Shown here one piece after another: positions 1 through 11,800 of a stretch of 64,000 nt of DNA. How positions within the stretch are numbered: the first letter of the stretch is position 1; each line of letters starts with the position of its first letter. The stretch comes from Symsagittifera roscoffensis (taxonomy: Eukaryota; Xenacoelomorpha; Acoela; Convolutidae). The position numbers were made by a program, and so were the translations under genes. The DNA is taken from positions 9,250,633-9,314,632 of the forward strand of contig NC_087069.1 of NCBI RefSeq assembly GCF_963678635.1. The letters run 5' to 3'. The notes below the pieces were generated by a model. It searched no databases. It was not told where the DNA came from and worked only from the letters and a program-made list of their open reading frames with translations.

Positions 1-1243
1 GACTCTGCTTAAATGTAAGCAATTTTTTCTACAAGGTCCAAGAATGGTTGGATTGTCTTGGCGAGTTGTCCAAAGTGGCAGAAAAAGAACCTCAAGCTGC
101 TTTAGTTGGATTAACAAGATCACTGCAATGCGAATGGAATTTTGTCCAGAGAGTAGTCAAAGATACGTCGCAGTTGTTTGCTCCTCTCGAGAAGATGTTG
201 GAGGAAAACGTTTTGCCAAGCTTACTAGGAACTTCTAGTGTCACACACTCAGATCGTGTTTTGTATTCACTGCCTGACAAAAGAGGGGGACTAGGTGTGC
301 GAAATCCAATTGAAGGTGCCGAACTAGCAATTTCCACTTCACGTGAAGCAACCGACTGTCTCGTGAGTTCGATCCTTCTCCAAGATGATTTCGACCAAAC
401 TCTACACAAAACAAAGATGAGAGAAGCAAGAAAAAACCACGAGGAGAAACAAAATGCTGTGGACAAAGATAAACTCGATGAACTGTTTGCAGTTTTACCA
501 GCAGATCAGTAACGTGCGATCCGGAGAATAATCGACAACAACTGTTCCTTGTGGCTAACTTCGCTGCCCTTGTTGATAGATAATTTTGATTTGTCAGCCA
601 CAGAGTTCAGAGACGCTCTATGTGTCAGGTACAGAAAACCACTCAAACGTTCTTTCTCGAGATGCGATGGATGTCAACAAGATTTTGACTTACAGCATGC
701 ACTTTCTTGCAAGAAGGGCGGACTGGTAACACTACGACACAACGAAATAAGAGACGCAGTGGGCGATCTTGCTTCAATTTTGTGGAAGGATGTGAAAAGA
801 GAACCTGTCGTAAAAGAACCAGATGTAGAAAATGGAAACCCGGCACTAATTGCAGATCTTTCAGCTCGTGGGGTTTGGGATAGACAGTCGGCTGCGTCGG
901 TCGACATCCGTGTTACAGACACTGACGCTCCGTGTTACCAAAACCGCAATCCCATGAATGTACTGAAAACTGCAGAGATTGTGAAGAAAAACACATGTCT
1001 TTCACTCCACTTGTCACTTCAATAGATAGTGTTTTGGCACCGGAGTTCACGTTTTTCCTCAAACGACTAGCAGATGGTCTGGCATCAAAATGGGACCACC
1101 CATATAGTCATGTCATGTGCTGGGTGAGATGTAGAATTTTATTCGCTATACTAAGAGCAACCAACAATTGCATCAGAGGCACAAGATCCAAATGGCGATC
1201 CCTCGGTGTTGAGGACGGTTACACATGTGGAATGACATTCTAA
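1..1243 (+). pseudogene. RLE-type non-LTR retrotransposon pol, 3' remnant
   Basis: This is the C-terminal part of a retroelement polymerase, entering from the left edge. The first 510 bases read as the end of the RT/thumb region (LPDKRGGLGVRNP is typical of this family). The next part has CDGC, then HALSC, then RHNEIRD, then an acidic IADLSARGVW and VDIRV. That CCHC / RHN / D...D order is the one seen in restriction-like endonuclease (RLE) domains of R2-type elements. The tail (FTPLV, FFLKRLADGLASKW, YSHVMCWVRCRILFAILRA) follows in another frame. Damage visible: one in-frame TAA at 510-512 and one frameshift near 985-1005; the tail ends at 1243. In life such a protein copies element RNA into DNA at a nicked target. 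The family assignment rests on motif order only. The element is dead here. Confidence 0.75.
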
Positions 1244-1469
1244 ATATTCACACGCTGTTAACTGGGGCTTTCATCGCGCATAACTGACTCCTATGATATT
1301 AGAATTTTGACACCATTTGCATATTATTTCGAAAAATATGAGATGTTTGAAGATAAAAACACAGGATGACAACTGTGAACAAGCAACAAAAAACTTTTCC
1401 TTGCATGATTCGAAACCAATTTATTTGAGTTTATGATTGATTTTTGATTTAAAAAAAAAAATTTTTTTC
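1244..1469. other. no gene seen; 3' flank of the retroelement
   Basis: AT-rich DNA with an A-run and a T-run near 1450-1465. No reading frame, RNA gene or terminal repeat is recognisable. It may hold the untranslated 3' tail of the preceding element, but no target-site duplication is identifiable. Confidence 0.4.
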
Positions 1470-1711
1470 TACAATGTTTTTTGACCTAAATCAACCCAAT
1501 TTGTAAAAAAAGCGTTTTAGATTTCAGATTTTAGTCGTTTTGTCCAAACAAAAGAAATCAGGACCAATTTGCCTCCAACGTTATTATTTTGCCGTTAATT
1601 TTTGATGAGATTTTTTATACCGATGTTTTAATTCAAAAAAAGGATTGTACCTGTGATCTGTTCTTTTTGCAAAGTCACACGTGGTTCAAAAATTGCCAAA
1701 TTGGCCTACCG

Positions 1712-2685
1712 CATCCAGTTTTAAGCGTTAATAATCGATTACATTACGTTTTTAGAACCAGTCTTACTAAAGTTGAGAAACAATTGATTTGAATCAATTA
1801 ATAATCAATTATAATCACATTTTTTAAAATCAAATTATAATTAATTATAATACGTTATAATTATTTTTATTCGATTATTTATTAATTTTTTTCGATACAA
1901 TTATAAACATTTATAATTGATTATAATCTAATATTTGTGTTCAAATTTCTAATATATTAGTTTGCACAAAAATCCAATATAATCGATTATAATTGATTAT
2001 AATCCCTTTTGTTTTTCCAACTTTTCTTCAAAGTTGCATCTAAAGTGCTTATATTTTTGCCTTCTTGTAGACGTTGGTTCCTATGAAAAATGAGAAAAAT
2101 AATTTTAAAATTTTCAAATCAATTCAATTTTATGAGGTTTTTTTCTTTTCTTCCCCATTAGAGTTGTTTTGTGATGCATATTTCAAGCTTCTTTAACCAC
2201 CAAAACATCATCAAATTGATTTAGTTTCATGATTGATTCAGAAGATTTTTTTTTCATCTACCGCGGGAACCTTTCCACTAATATGAAAGGATCTCTATGA
2301 AACTTTTGTTCCGTGGTAAAACTATGTATTCAGATGAACCAAAGTGTTCAAGAGATCTCTCTTTTAGAGATTTTCTAATTGGCACGAAATTAATATCCCA
2401 CAATTCGAATATTGTTTTGGCTTGACAAAATCTTGGCAAAAAAAGGAATTATAATCGATTATAATCGAATATAATGGATTTTAAGGGTTTTTTGTATGAA
2501 CTTTAATCAATTGTAATCGATTATAAGAGATTATAAACTCTTGGAAAATATTACGATTATAATCAATTATAAAACTTTTAACCACCTAATTTTGGTAATT
2601 ATATTCAATTATACTTGTCAAAAAACGATCATCATAATAATCCGTTATAGTCGATTACTTACGCCTAAACTTGGTTGCGGGTATT
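1712..2685. repeat. AT-rich insert built on GATTATAATC-type palindromes
   Basis: Roughly 970 bases are present in block A but absent at the same point in the other two copies, where 'ggcccattaggatatatcaag' runs straight into 'cgacatag'. The insert is dense in overlapping variants of the self-complementary motif ATTATAATCGATTATAAT, mainly at 1790-2000 and 2440-2660. The middle part (2030-2400) is ordinary AT-rich DNA. No coding frame is seen. Smaller clusters of the same motif occur at 3655-3735, 4480-4620, 27570-27690 and 34570-34725. Confidence 0.6.
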
Positions 2686-3984
2686 AGGATAATTAACGCG
2701 CGACATAGTTTGTGCTATTTAAGCGTCAACGGATCATTAAATTAACCCAATTTGAAGAATAGCAAGTCATTTGCTCTTCATAATGCGTTACTAGATTAAC
2801 AAAAAGTCATTTTGTACTGTATATACTGTGAGGTGTGAAAGGTAAACTGAAAGGAATTGATGAAAAGCATTTCGAGGACAAACTGTGTATGGGAGGTGTA
2901 GGCGCCCAATTTAGTGCATGTACATCTCATGAAATCAGAGACAAGTCTCTAATCTTGTTATAGTTTTGTCGGAACGATCAAAGAAAACGAAAGAACAAAG
3001 AAGATCAAAAAGAGCAAACAACTCGCAAAATTCGCAAACAACTCGCAAAATACACAATTGCGATTAATTGGAAAAATTCTTTGCCAATGATTTTCCATTT
3101 TTATTGCTCCAAAAAAGCTACCAATAGCTTTTGTGATTTTTTTTGGTATATAAAAGCTTCAAAATTTATATCTTCACTGAAAAAAGGTCATATAGTTTGT
3201 ATGACTCAATATACATGATGACGAATATTTTGTTTCGCATCAGTGTTATAGCTCCTTGTCACATTGTAAGAAATCCGAATCATATACATTAGATTCGGTC
3301 AAAAATTATTATATCTGTGTTTTTTAAACCAATTTTGACCACTTAAATAAAAATTTAATGAATGCTTAGTGTTGTTAATATAAAAACAAAGTTTCAACAT
3401 TTTAATTTTCATTCAGTCAAGATGTGGCTTTTTAAAAGAGAAATAGCAGTAAGATGAAATAGCAGTACAGGAGAAAATGTGTTTCTTTTTTCAACCTGGG
3501 TTGGAAGAATGAAGAACGAAACCTCCCGAAATATATTTCCATGGATAATAAACATTTATCATGGATTTCCTTGGTCTGTCTCTACAAATTGTTCAAAAAA
3601 TCAGTTATATTGGATCAATAAACAACTATAAAACAAATAAAGTAGAAAATTATTTTAATCCCGTGAAATCGATTATACTTGATTTTAATTGATTACAATA
3701 ATATACAAAATTATCTAATTGATTATAAAAGATTTTGTGATTAACAGCCAGGACTTTCTAAAACTTGAAAGTGAATATTCAAAACTTGAAGGATGCCATC
3801 TCTAAATTCAGGTGTTTAACGTTTGGTTACCGCAAAAAGTTTTTTCTTTTTTTCTGCCCCTCGCCCTGAATACTCACACTAACTGCCATCAATCTTACTT
3901 ATTCGCATACCACACTTCCCCTCCCCCATCACCCCCCCCCCCCTTACTTACAATTACCGTTAAAACACGTGCATAATCGTAAGC
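2686..3984. other. noncoding, shared with the other duplication copies
   Basis: No convincing exon. The stretch aligns throughout with 21000-21835 and 26330-27165. A GATTATAATC-type cluster sits at 3655-3735 and a run of ten C residues near 3930. If the sim exons are transcribed, this is upstream or intronic DNA. Confidence 0.4.
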
Positions 3985-4280
3985 GCGTGCCGCCAAATTA
4001 TGTGGGGTAGGTGTGGGTTAGGGTTAGGGTTAGGATTAGGGCTAATCTTAGTGTGCTGGGTTAGAGCAGGTGGGGAGGTAGTACAAGAGTGGTGAGAGTA
4101 GGTGGGGTTAGTAGGCGGGGTCGAGGGTCGGTGGGTGGTAGGTTGAAGTAACGTTGGGGGTAAGTGTGTTTGTGGGGGTCGGGTGAGTGGAGGGGGCGCG
4201 AGGTTAGGTGGAATGAGGCAAGGTGTGAGGTGGGGTAGTTGGCTTGGGCATAGGTGTTTCAATGCGTTTCAATGTGGGTG
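3985..4280 (+). repeat. G-rich tract with interstitial TTAGGG units
   Basis: The plus strand carries about 290 bases of strongly G-skewed sequence that starts with three to four TTAGGG-like units (4015-4045) and continues as GTGGGT/GGGGTT-type runs. The antisense frame is a proline/threonine-rich open stretch, an artefact of composition. Equivalent tracts lie at 21840-21990 and 27165-27400. Many G-runs could form quadruplexes on this strand. Confidence 0.7.
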
Positions 4281-6684
4281 GATGGGTGTAATTTTGGGCG
4301 TGTTCAAATTGGGTATTAAATTTCAGAAGTACTGGGTTCGAAGGAAATGGTTTTGCTAAACTAAATGTATCTGAGAACGTTTAGAAATCCAATCTGCTGT
4401 TATTAATGTAGAAAAAGCTGCAACTTTCTTTGAAGATTGGAAAAATTTTATAGAGCTCTTAATAAATCATAATTCATTATATTGTATTTCGGTTCATCTT
4501 CTCGAAAGTTAAAATACCGTACTGGATTATAGTTGATTGCGTGGTCCCAAAGTGTAACCATAATCATTTATAATGGCAGCAACCTTGACCACGATAAGTG
4601 ATTATTGCCATTTATATCCATGGAACCTCACTAAGGGGCTCGTTTGAATTTGGTGACCAATGAGTGAAAGATACCTCAAAAAGGAAAAGTGTTGCTCTCA
4701 ACGTAGAAACGGGAGCACCAACCTCAACCTATTCCACCTCTATCCGAGTAGCTATTTGGTCCGACTATTTTCTTATAAATTTAGGGCATTTTTATGGTTT
4801 TTCTTCGGGTGGTTTTTTTTCAGACAAAATTCAAATTTTTAACTAGCAAGTTTGGTCAATTTTTTGCGACTTTAATTAACACATAAAACGTCAATCCGTT
4901 AGACATTGTTATGAATATGATTGTGGTAAGCTCTTTAGTCTATTTTAATTTTTTTTAATGCAAAATATATCTTTTTGAACTTTAAATTGCGAGTCAGATA
5001 TTTTCAGTATTTTTTAAATCAAAGTTTCCCTAAAAAATAATTGTAAGCAGAAAATTCAGAGTTTTGCCCAAATTAGAGCAATCGTGATTGACAAAAGGCA
5101 TCAATGGAACAGAAACGGCCAAGAACTGAACCATGTTCTTCTGTTGTATTTTGAACCATAATACCAGGCTCCATCACGCACATAAATTGTAGAGAAGTGG
5201 ATACCAAAAACTTGTTGAGGAGGTTCAAAAAAGTTTTTTAATGGCCCATTTTTTCAAACTTTGAGCGCCCTCTTCTCCCGGTTCAAGGTGCTCAACTTAT
5301 ATTTAGACTTTCTTGAACAAAACTCGGTGTGTTTTTGGTTTGTTTTGACTTTCTTGACCAAAGTTCGGTGTGTTTCCACTTTCTCGCGCAAGTTTCGTTT
5401 TGTTTCGATTATCTCGACCCCAAAAAAAGTTTTTGACATTGTTAGATCCAGCTCAGAGATGTAGCAACTTCGACCAAAAATCAAACGAACTTTTTTAAAA
5501 TGATGTATTGTTCGACTCCGCATAAATATAAATTGTTTTCCTTGACCAAAAATGGGTATGTTTCGGCGGTTTCAACTTTCTCGGCCCTTTTTTTTGATAT
5601 TCGATCCATCTCCGATCCGCTTCAACCGGCCTGACTAACAAGCTTTTAAATCAATAAACTCAATTCAATTAAATAATTATGGTCCAACTCAAGCCTGTTC
5701 AACCAAATTATACGAGCATTATACCATTTTGTTGAAAATAACATAAACAAAAAACTCCGTCTGCATGATCAAAAAAATTAAGAATTTTGAAACTTTGGGG
5801 TATGCTCGACCAATGTTTTGATTTTGCTCAACATATGTGTTGATTGTCTCGATTACAAAATAGCATAAAAAATTTCACCAATAAATTATAGTTTACGCTT
5901 TTCACTTGATTTTGATGACTCTTAAAGTAAGATTTAAGAATCAGTAAATAGCAAAAGCTCTCGATCGAAGTTTATTCGTTTTTTAAATTGATTTTTCTCG
6001 GCAGAATTTGTTTCTTGCCGCAGGAAGTCTTAGCGTATTGGGATTTCTTCTGAAACATTTCATTTTGAGGCAAACGGTTGCACGGTTGTGATAGAATTTT
6101 TTTGAGCAGATTTTTTTTGCTAAATTCAAAATTAAATTTAAATATTATTAGGTAAAAACGAAATTTTGAAAGTTTTAGGTTATGTACGACCTACGTTTTT
6201 TGACTGTGTATAAACAATGTTTTGTCTTTCTGGACCAAAATTGAGTGTGTTTCGACTGTACTTGACTTTCGGTAGCCGCTTTCTCGACCGTATTTGGGTA
6301 TGTATGCATTTTTTTTGCCAGACTTAAGACTACTTCTCGACATCAGAAGTTAAGTAAAAAATTGCACTTGCTCGACTTTTAAAGTCGAAGCCTCTAGAAG
6401 CTCCTAGATCTATAAAGTATCCATGATAAACTTTGGTGACCAGAATGTCCCGTTGTTTGTCCGTTCCAATTCTAATTTCTAAAAAAAACGCTAACTTTAA
6501 GATTGAGCAGTTTCTCCGTATACCTGAACATTAAACGGTCCATATATAAATATATTTGAAAAAAAGCAGAGCGTAGTGGCCCTTTCTTTGGTTAAGTTGG
6601 AATGAGTGTTTATTTAAGCTGTTTTTGCTTTTTCGCAAAAAATTGTTGAGTTATCTAAAATTGCACTCTGCGGACATACGCCAG
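4281..6684. other. noncoding, intron-like DNA
   Basis: No exon recognised. The interval is colinear with 27400-29820. It includes imperfect internal repeats of a 'ttcgactttctcgaccaaa' type phrase between 5290 and 6350, spaced irregularly. In block C the matching region lies directly upstream of a sim exon, so an intronic role is plausible but unproven. Confidence 0.4.

Positions 6685-6711
<27 letters not shown>
6685..6711. repeat. (AT)n microsatellite
   Basis: An uninterrupted AT dinucleotide run of about 13 units, 60 bases before sim exon copy 1. The matching place in block C (about 29790) has only a short AT stretch, so the run is a polymorphic-type expansion. Confidence 0.9.
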
Positions 6712-6717
<6 letters not shown>

Positions 6718-6770
6718 ATTGATTTGAGAACTTTAATCTTTCTGTTTTTAATCACATGCTTCATTTCTAG

Positions 6771-6994
6771 GTGATAGAGTTTGAAAGCGTGACCAAATTC
6801 GCTCTCGACCAATCAGATCCTCGCATTCATCTCGCCCCACCAAGTTCTCTCCTCTCCAGGGAGGGCTTCCAGCTGATAGCCCGGCCACTCCCCTGCAACA
6901 CCCAGTCTAGAGGGGGGAGTGAAATTAAACTGCACTCCAACATGTTCATTTTCAGAGCCTCTCTAGAGTTGGATGTTCAATTCATCGATCAAAA
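6771..6994 (+). CDS. sim: single-minded-like bHLH-PAS exon (linker and start of PAS-B), copy 1
   Basis: This exon encodes the link into the PAS-B domain of a SIM-class transcription factor. The diagnostic run is EIKLHSNMF followed by FRASLELDVQFIDQ, which aligns with the EIKL.SNMFMFRASLDL..IFLD signature at the start of SIM PAS-B. The exon follows a polypyrimidine/AG acceptor (cttcatttctag, ending 6770) and stops at a GT at 6995. Its length, 224 bases, leaves phase 2, which fits the start of the next exon at 11801. It differs from the block C exon at eight bases; seven are synonymous and the last is Lys versus Arg across the splice. The domain normally mediates dimerisation with ARNT-type partners. 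Upstream bHLH and PAS-A exons are not seen. Whether this copy is expressed is unknown. Confidence 0.75.
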
Positions 6995-7084
6995 GTACCC
7001 ATTGAAATATCAAAAGTTCGGAAGTTTTAAGGCTCTCAAAGAACGACCAGGGTTTTTTAAGTCAGCAACTTAAGAGAAAACCCG

Positions 7085-8080
7085 CGCGACCAAAAATTTA
7101 TTCTTAAAACCAGCGCGATTTTAAAAAAATCCCAAGTTGCTCATCTGAAGTCTTTACTCAAATCGCCCACCAAAAGTTTTTTATTATTTCGACCAGCTAA
7201 AGTATTTATTAAATCGCGCCACCAAACTCTTTTCTTATGTCGTGCCCCCGAAATTAATTCGTATCGCCCAAGTCCTTTTTTATGTACCCGCCCTCAAAAT
7301 CTTTTCTTATGGCTTGACCCATTAGTCTTTTTTATGGTCTCGCCCCAAAAACCTTTCTTATGTAGCGCCGCCAAATTTTTCCCAAGTCGCTCCGCTGAAG
7401 TAATTACTGAATCACGCCACCACACTCTTTTCTAATGTCACCCCCTAAATTCCTTCATTAAGACACGCCCACAAAAACTTTGCTTATGTCGCGACGCAAA
7501 AGTCCTTTTTTATGTCGCGCCCTCAAAATGCTTTTATTTTGTCGCGTGGTCAAAACTTTATCGTAAGTCATCCGCTAATTTTTTTAAAACTAAATTGAGC
7601 TCCAAATTCGTTTCGTATGTCGCGCCCCGAAATCTTTTCTTATGTCTCCGAAGTCATTTTTAATGTCGCCACCAAGTTTTTTTCTTATTTTGCGCCCCAA
7701 AATCCTTTGTTATGTCGCGCCCCATAAGTCTTTTTCATATCGCGCTCCATAAATCCTTTTTTATGTCGCGACCCCAAAGTGTTTCTTTATATAGCGCCGC
7801 AAACTTTTTTCTCAAATCGCCACTTTAAGTATTTACTTTAGACGCGCAACCAAATACAACTTGTACTTTTTTATGTCTCATCGCCAAAGTATTTACTAAG
7901 TTGCATCACCAAACTCCTTTCTAATGTCAACGCCCCCAAGTCCTGTTTTATGTCGCGACGCAAAATTCCCCGAAGATGTCCCCCCCTAGTCCTTTTTTTA
8001 TGCCGCCCAAAGGATTTTTTTTATGTAGCGCCTCTAAAAGTTGCTTCTTATGCCGCGCCCTAAAAACGAGTTTTAACTGA
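7085..8080 (+). repeat. degenerate satellite array (TTTCTTATGTCGCGCC type)
   Basis: An irregular tandem array in which a 24-40 base phrase of the form 'AAAGTCCTTTTTTATGTCGCGCC' recurs with heavy substitution and variable spacing. Many neighbours share the core TATGTCGCGCC. The array lies in the interval between the two sim exons of this copy; block C has the equivalent at 30120-31350. It reads as the reverse complement of the cleaner 24-bp array at 58955-60240. No coding sense was found. Confidence 0.75.
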
Positions 8081-8810
8081 ATTGGAACTGCTTTACGAAG
8101 GTCACTGAGGCATTTTTGTAATGTTAGTGGTAAAGGTGTTTATTGGAAAGATCTAGCGGCAATAAGGAACATCATTTGCATTTTTGGACGATACTGTCAG
8201 TTCAATGGTGATCCACTAAGGTGAATGATTGATAAGCTTTTTTGAGTGAATACAAAAGAGAAAAAATTTTATATTTTTTTCTTTTTTACGGCCAAAATAA
8301 CCTAGTAAAATTTTGACGATGAATTTTTAAGGTTCCGGTAACATTTAGACGCGGTTATATACATCTTAACGGGTACGGTTTATTGGTTAAACAGTACGGC
8401 GTTACGGCGAAACGGTCGCAGCCGGATGCAGCTCAAAATGGGACAAACCGAGCAACGTTTTCCAAGATTATTCAACCACTGGCGAAAACTGAGGCAAGGA
8501 CTCACTCAAAAAATTTGCTGGACACAATCAACGGTATCACCATCAAAATGGCGAAACTAAAACGGTGTTTTTTGGATTTTACCTTACATTCGACCAAAGA
8601 GTTGTTTTTGTCAAGGAAAAACTTGGGAAAAGTTTGGTATGATCAAGTATTTCTGATATCGCTCCTCCAAAGTATTTTCCTATGGTGCATCCTCAAAGCC
8701 TTTTCATACGTCGTGCTTCAAAAGCCCCATCTTATGTCTCGCCCTCGAATCTCATTCTTATTTGGCGACAATACAGTCCTTTCCTATTTGGCGCCCTAAT
8801 GTGCTTTCTT
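8081..8810 (+). other. block-A-specific segment, unrecognised, with an open frame at 8383-8799
   Basis: This segment is not at the equivalent place in block C. It contains an open frame of 138 codons starting VKQYGVTAKRSQPDAA. I recognise no domain. The frame runs into satellite sequence, which argues against a real protein. The same frame is repeated at 9943-10359 because the DNA is duplicated; the copies differ by one residue there (Met versus Arg). Confidence 0.3.
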
Positions 8811-9250
8811 AAGTCGCGCTGCCGAATTTTTTTCTTAAATCGCGCCGCCAGTCTTTTTTTGTGTCGCTCAGCCAAAGATGCTGCTTAAGTCGCGCCCTTC
8901 AAAGCCTTTTCATTTTTCGCGCCACCCTAGTCCTTTCTTATGTCATGACTCCAATTTCTTAATTACTTCGCTTTGCCAACGTCCTTTTTTCTTTTTTAGG
9001 TCGCGTCGCCAAAGTCCATTTTTATGTGGCTCGCCTCAAATGTTTATTATATCCCTCCCTTCAAGTCTTTTTTATTGTCACTCCCCCAAAATCCTATCTC
9101 ACGTCCAGCCGCAAAAGTCATTTCTTATGTCGCTCTCCCAAAGGAAATTCTTCAGTCGCGTCAACAGTGTTTCCTTATCTAGCCCCGCCGAAATTTTATT
9201 TGAGTCGCAACGTCAAAATTTTTTATATCGAGCCACATAAATAGTTTCTC
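8811..9250 (+). repeat. satellite array, continued (also 10371-10810)
   Basis: Further units of the same satellite family, here with clearer phrases such as CTTAAATCGCGCCGCCAGTC and CTTATGTCGCTC. The same stretch recurs at 10371-10810 through the 1.56-kb duplication and corresponds to 31680-32050 in block C. Confidence 0.7.
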
Positions 9251-9637
9251 AAGTAACGTCCCTATTTTTTTCATAAGTCGTATGATTATTTTATTAAGAA
9301 CCTTTTTTTGTAATTTTGCGAGTTTTGTGGGAAACTGAGACACTGACAATTTTTCTCGAATTTTAGTGCGACTGTGGATTTCTTCTCCGACTATAACATT
9401 TAACTGGCCAGTTGTTCAAGACTTACTACAAAAAAATCGAACCAGGCTTTGAATTTGTTGTTACAAGATTATGATCAGTGAACCATTTTTTGCTTTTTCC
9501 CAGTTCGAAGTTTGAGTTTTAGAGAAAGTTTGAGTTTTAGATTAGACTTCGGATTAATTGTTTTTCGCCTCCTGAGAAAATCTAAAATCAAACGGCGCAT
9601 GTCGGGATTAGGTTTGTTTAAGGAAAGGGAAGTGCAT

Positions 9638-9788
9638 CAGGGGCAGATCTAGGATTTTCTCGACGGGGGGGAAGATTTTCAACAAAATTTTGAAAATTTT
9701 GACAAACTTTTTTTAGGTCGACCAAACTGATTTTCCGAGCTCTCCTAAAGCGCTGTTTTGGCCCCAAAAAAACGCTGTTTTGGCCCAA
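9638..9788 (+). mobile_element. hAT-type MITE, left part only
   Basis: Begins with the terminal CAGGGGCAGATCTAGG and proceeds like the complete copy at 11198. It is cut off at the 1.56-kb duplication junction after about 150 bases, so the right terminus is missing. Confidence 0.8.
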
Positions 9789-11197
9789 TTGATAAGCTTT
9801 TTTGAGTGAATACAAAAGAGAAAAAATTTTATATTTTTTTCTTTTTTACGGCCAAAATAACCTAGTAAAATTTTGACGATGAATTTTTAAGGTTCCGGTA
9901 ACATTTAGACAGGGTTATATACATCTTAACGGGTACGGTTTATTGGTTAAACAGTACGGCGTTACGGCGAAACGGTCGCAGCCGGATGCAGCTCAAAATG
10001 GGACAAACCGAGCAACGTTTTCCAAGATTATTCAACCACTGGCGAAAACTGAGGCAAGGACTCACTCAAAAAATTTGCTGGACACAATCAACGGTATCAC
10101 CATCAAAAGGGCGAAACTAAAACGGTGTTTTTTGGATTTTACCTTACATTCGACCAAAGAGTTGTTTTTGTCAAGGAAAAACTTGGGAAAAGTTTGGTAT
10201 GATCAAGTATTTCTGATATCGCTCCTCCAAAGTATTTTCCTATGGTGCATCCTCAAAGCCTTTTCATACGTCGTGCTTCAAAAGCCCCATCTTATGTCTC
10301 GCCCTCGAATCTCATTCTTATTTGGCGACAATACAGTCCTTTCCTATTTGGCGCCCTAATGTGCTTTCTTAAGTCGCGCTGCCGAATTTTTTTCTTAAAT
10401 CGCGCCGCCAGTCTTTTTTTGTGTCGCTCAGCCAAAGATGCTGCTTAAGTCGCGCCCCTCAAAGCCTTTTCATTTTTCGCGCCACCCTAGTCCTTTCTTA
10501 TGTCATGACTCCAATTTCTTAATTACTTCGCTTTGCCAACGTCCTTTTTTCTTTTTTAGGTCGCGTCGCCAAAGTCCATTTTTATGTGGCTCGCCTCAAA
10601 TGTTTATTATATCCCTCCCTTCAAGTCTTTTTTATTGTCACTCCCCCAAAATCCTATCTCACGTCCAGCCGCAAAAGTCATTTCTTATGTCGCTCTCCCA
10701 AAGGAAATTCTTCAGTCGCGTCAACAGTGTTTCCTTATCTAGCCCCGCCGAAATTTTATTTGAGTCGCAACGTCAAAATTTTTTATATCGAGCCACATAA
10801 ATAGTTTCTCAAGTAACGTCCCTATTTTTTTCATAAGTCGTATGATTATTTTATTAAGAACCTTTTTTTGTAATTTTGCGAGTTTTGTGGGAAACAGAGA
10901 CACTGACAACTTTTCTCGAATTTTAGTGCGACTGTGGATTTCTTCTCCGACTATAACATTTAACTGGCCAGTTGTTCAAGACTTACTATAAAAAAATCGA
11001 ACCAGGCTTTGAATTTGTTGTTACAAGATTATGATCAGTGAACCATTTTTTGCTTTTTCCCAGTTCGAAGTTTGAGTTTTAGAGAAAGTTTGAGTTTTAG
11101 ATTAGACTTCGGATTAATTGTTTTTCGCCTCCTGAGAAAATCTAAAATCGGACGGCGCATGTCGGGATTAGGTTTGTTTAAGGGAAGGGAAGTGCAT

Positions 11198-11621
11198 CAG
11201 GGGCAGATCTAGGATTTTCTCGACGGGGGGGAGGATTTTCAACAAAATTTTGAAAATTTTGACAAACTTTTTTTAGGTCGACCAAACTGATTTTCCGAGC
11301 TCTCCTAAAGCGCTGTTTTGGCCCCAAAAAAAACGCTGTTTTGGCCCAATTTTCTGCGCAAAACAGGTAAAAAAAAACATTTTTGTGCATTTTTTGGAAA
11401 ATTTTTACAAAAAAATGCGTTTTTTTTTGGCGCGCGCTCCCCCTCAAAGTTAGTATATATTGGAGCCAAAGGCGCCTTTAGAAAAATTTTAGGGTCGGTC
11501 AACCACAAGGGTATTTATTAAAAGTACCAAAGGGTGAACCCTTTGGTTCGACAGGGTGTCGAATCCCTGAAAGGGAAAAGCGTCCGCACCCCCCCCCCCC
11601 CCCCCCTTAAATCCGCCCCTG
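11198..11621 (+). mobile_element. hAT-type MITE, complete (424 bp)
   Basis: Left end CAGGGGCAGATCTAGG and right end AATCCGCCCCTG form terminal inverted repeats. The flanking octamers are AAGTGCAT and AAAAGCAT (6 of 8 matching), consistent with the 8-bp target duplication of hAT elements. There is no transposase; the inside holds homopolymer runs, including about 17 C residues at 11590-11606, and a GGCGCC palindrome. The orthologous copy at 32449-32819 keeps a better preserved target duplication. Confidence 0.8.
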
Positions 11622-11800
11622 AAAAGCATATATTATGTTCAATATCAGAAGTTGTCTCACAACATCTAAATACTAAATACTGAAGGTAATATGAAAAAAA
11701 GTTGACCAGTATTTCAGAATTAAAATCTGCTGAAGCAAAGCATATCTCTAAGTGCAGTCTTCCTTTCGTCACAAATGGTAGAAAAGTTAGGATGTTTTAG

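Larger units (their letters stand above)
8229..11347 (+). repeat. 1.56-kb tandem duplication (8229-9788 and 9789-11347)
   Basis: Two head-to-tail copies offset by 1560 bases are almost identical, with only scattered single-base differences (for example 8350/9910 and 8550/10110). The unit covers the 138-codon frame, part of the satellite array and the left part of a hAT MITE. At the junction the MITE phrase 'tttggcccaatt' passes directly into 'gataagctttttt', leaving an AATT/ATT microhomology. The near identity points to a recent event, or to an assembly artefact beside a gap. Confidence 0.9.

Noticed and set aside
92-466. 124-codon minus-strand frame
   Set aside because: It is antisense to the recognisable retroelement pol and has no motif.
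3960-4262. Proline/threonine-rich 100-codon minus-strand frame
   Set aside because: It is the C-rich complement of the G-rich telomere-like tract. Similar frames appear at every such tract.
8383-10359. 138-codon frame repeated at 8383 and 9943 as a conserved gene
   Set aside because: Conservation is explained by the recent 1.56-kb DNA duplication. The frame runs into satellite sequence and has no motif.
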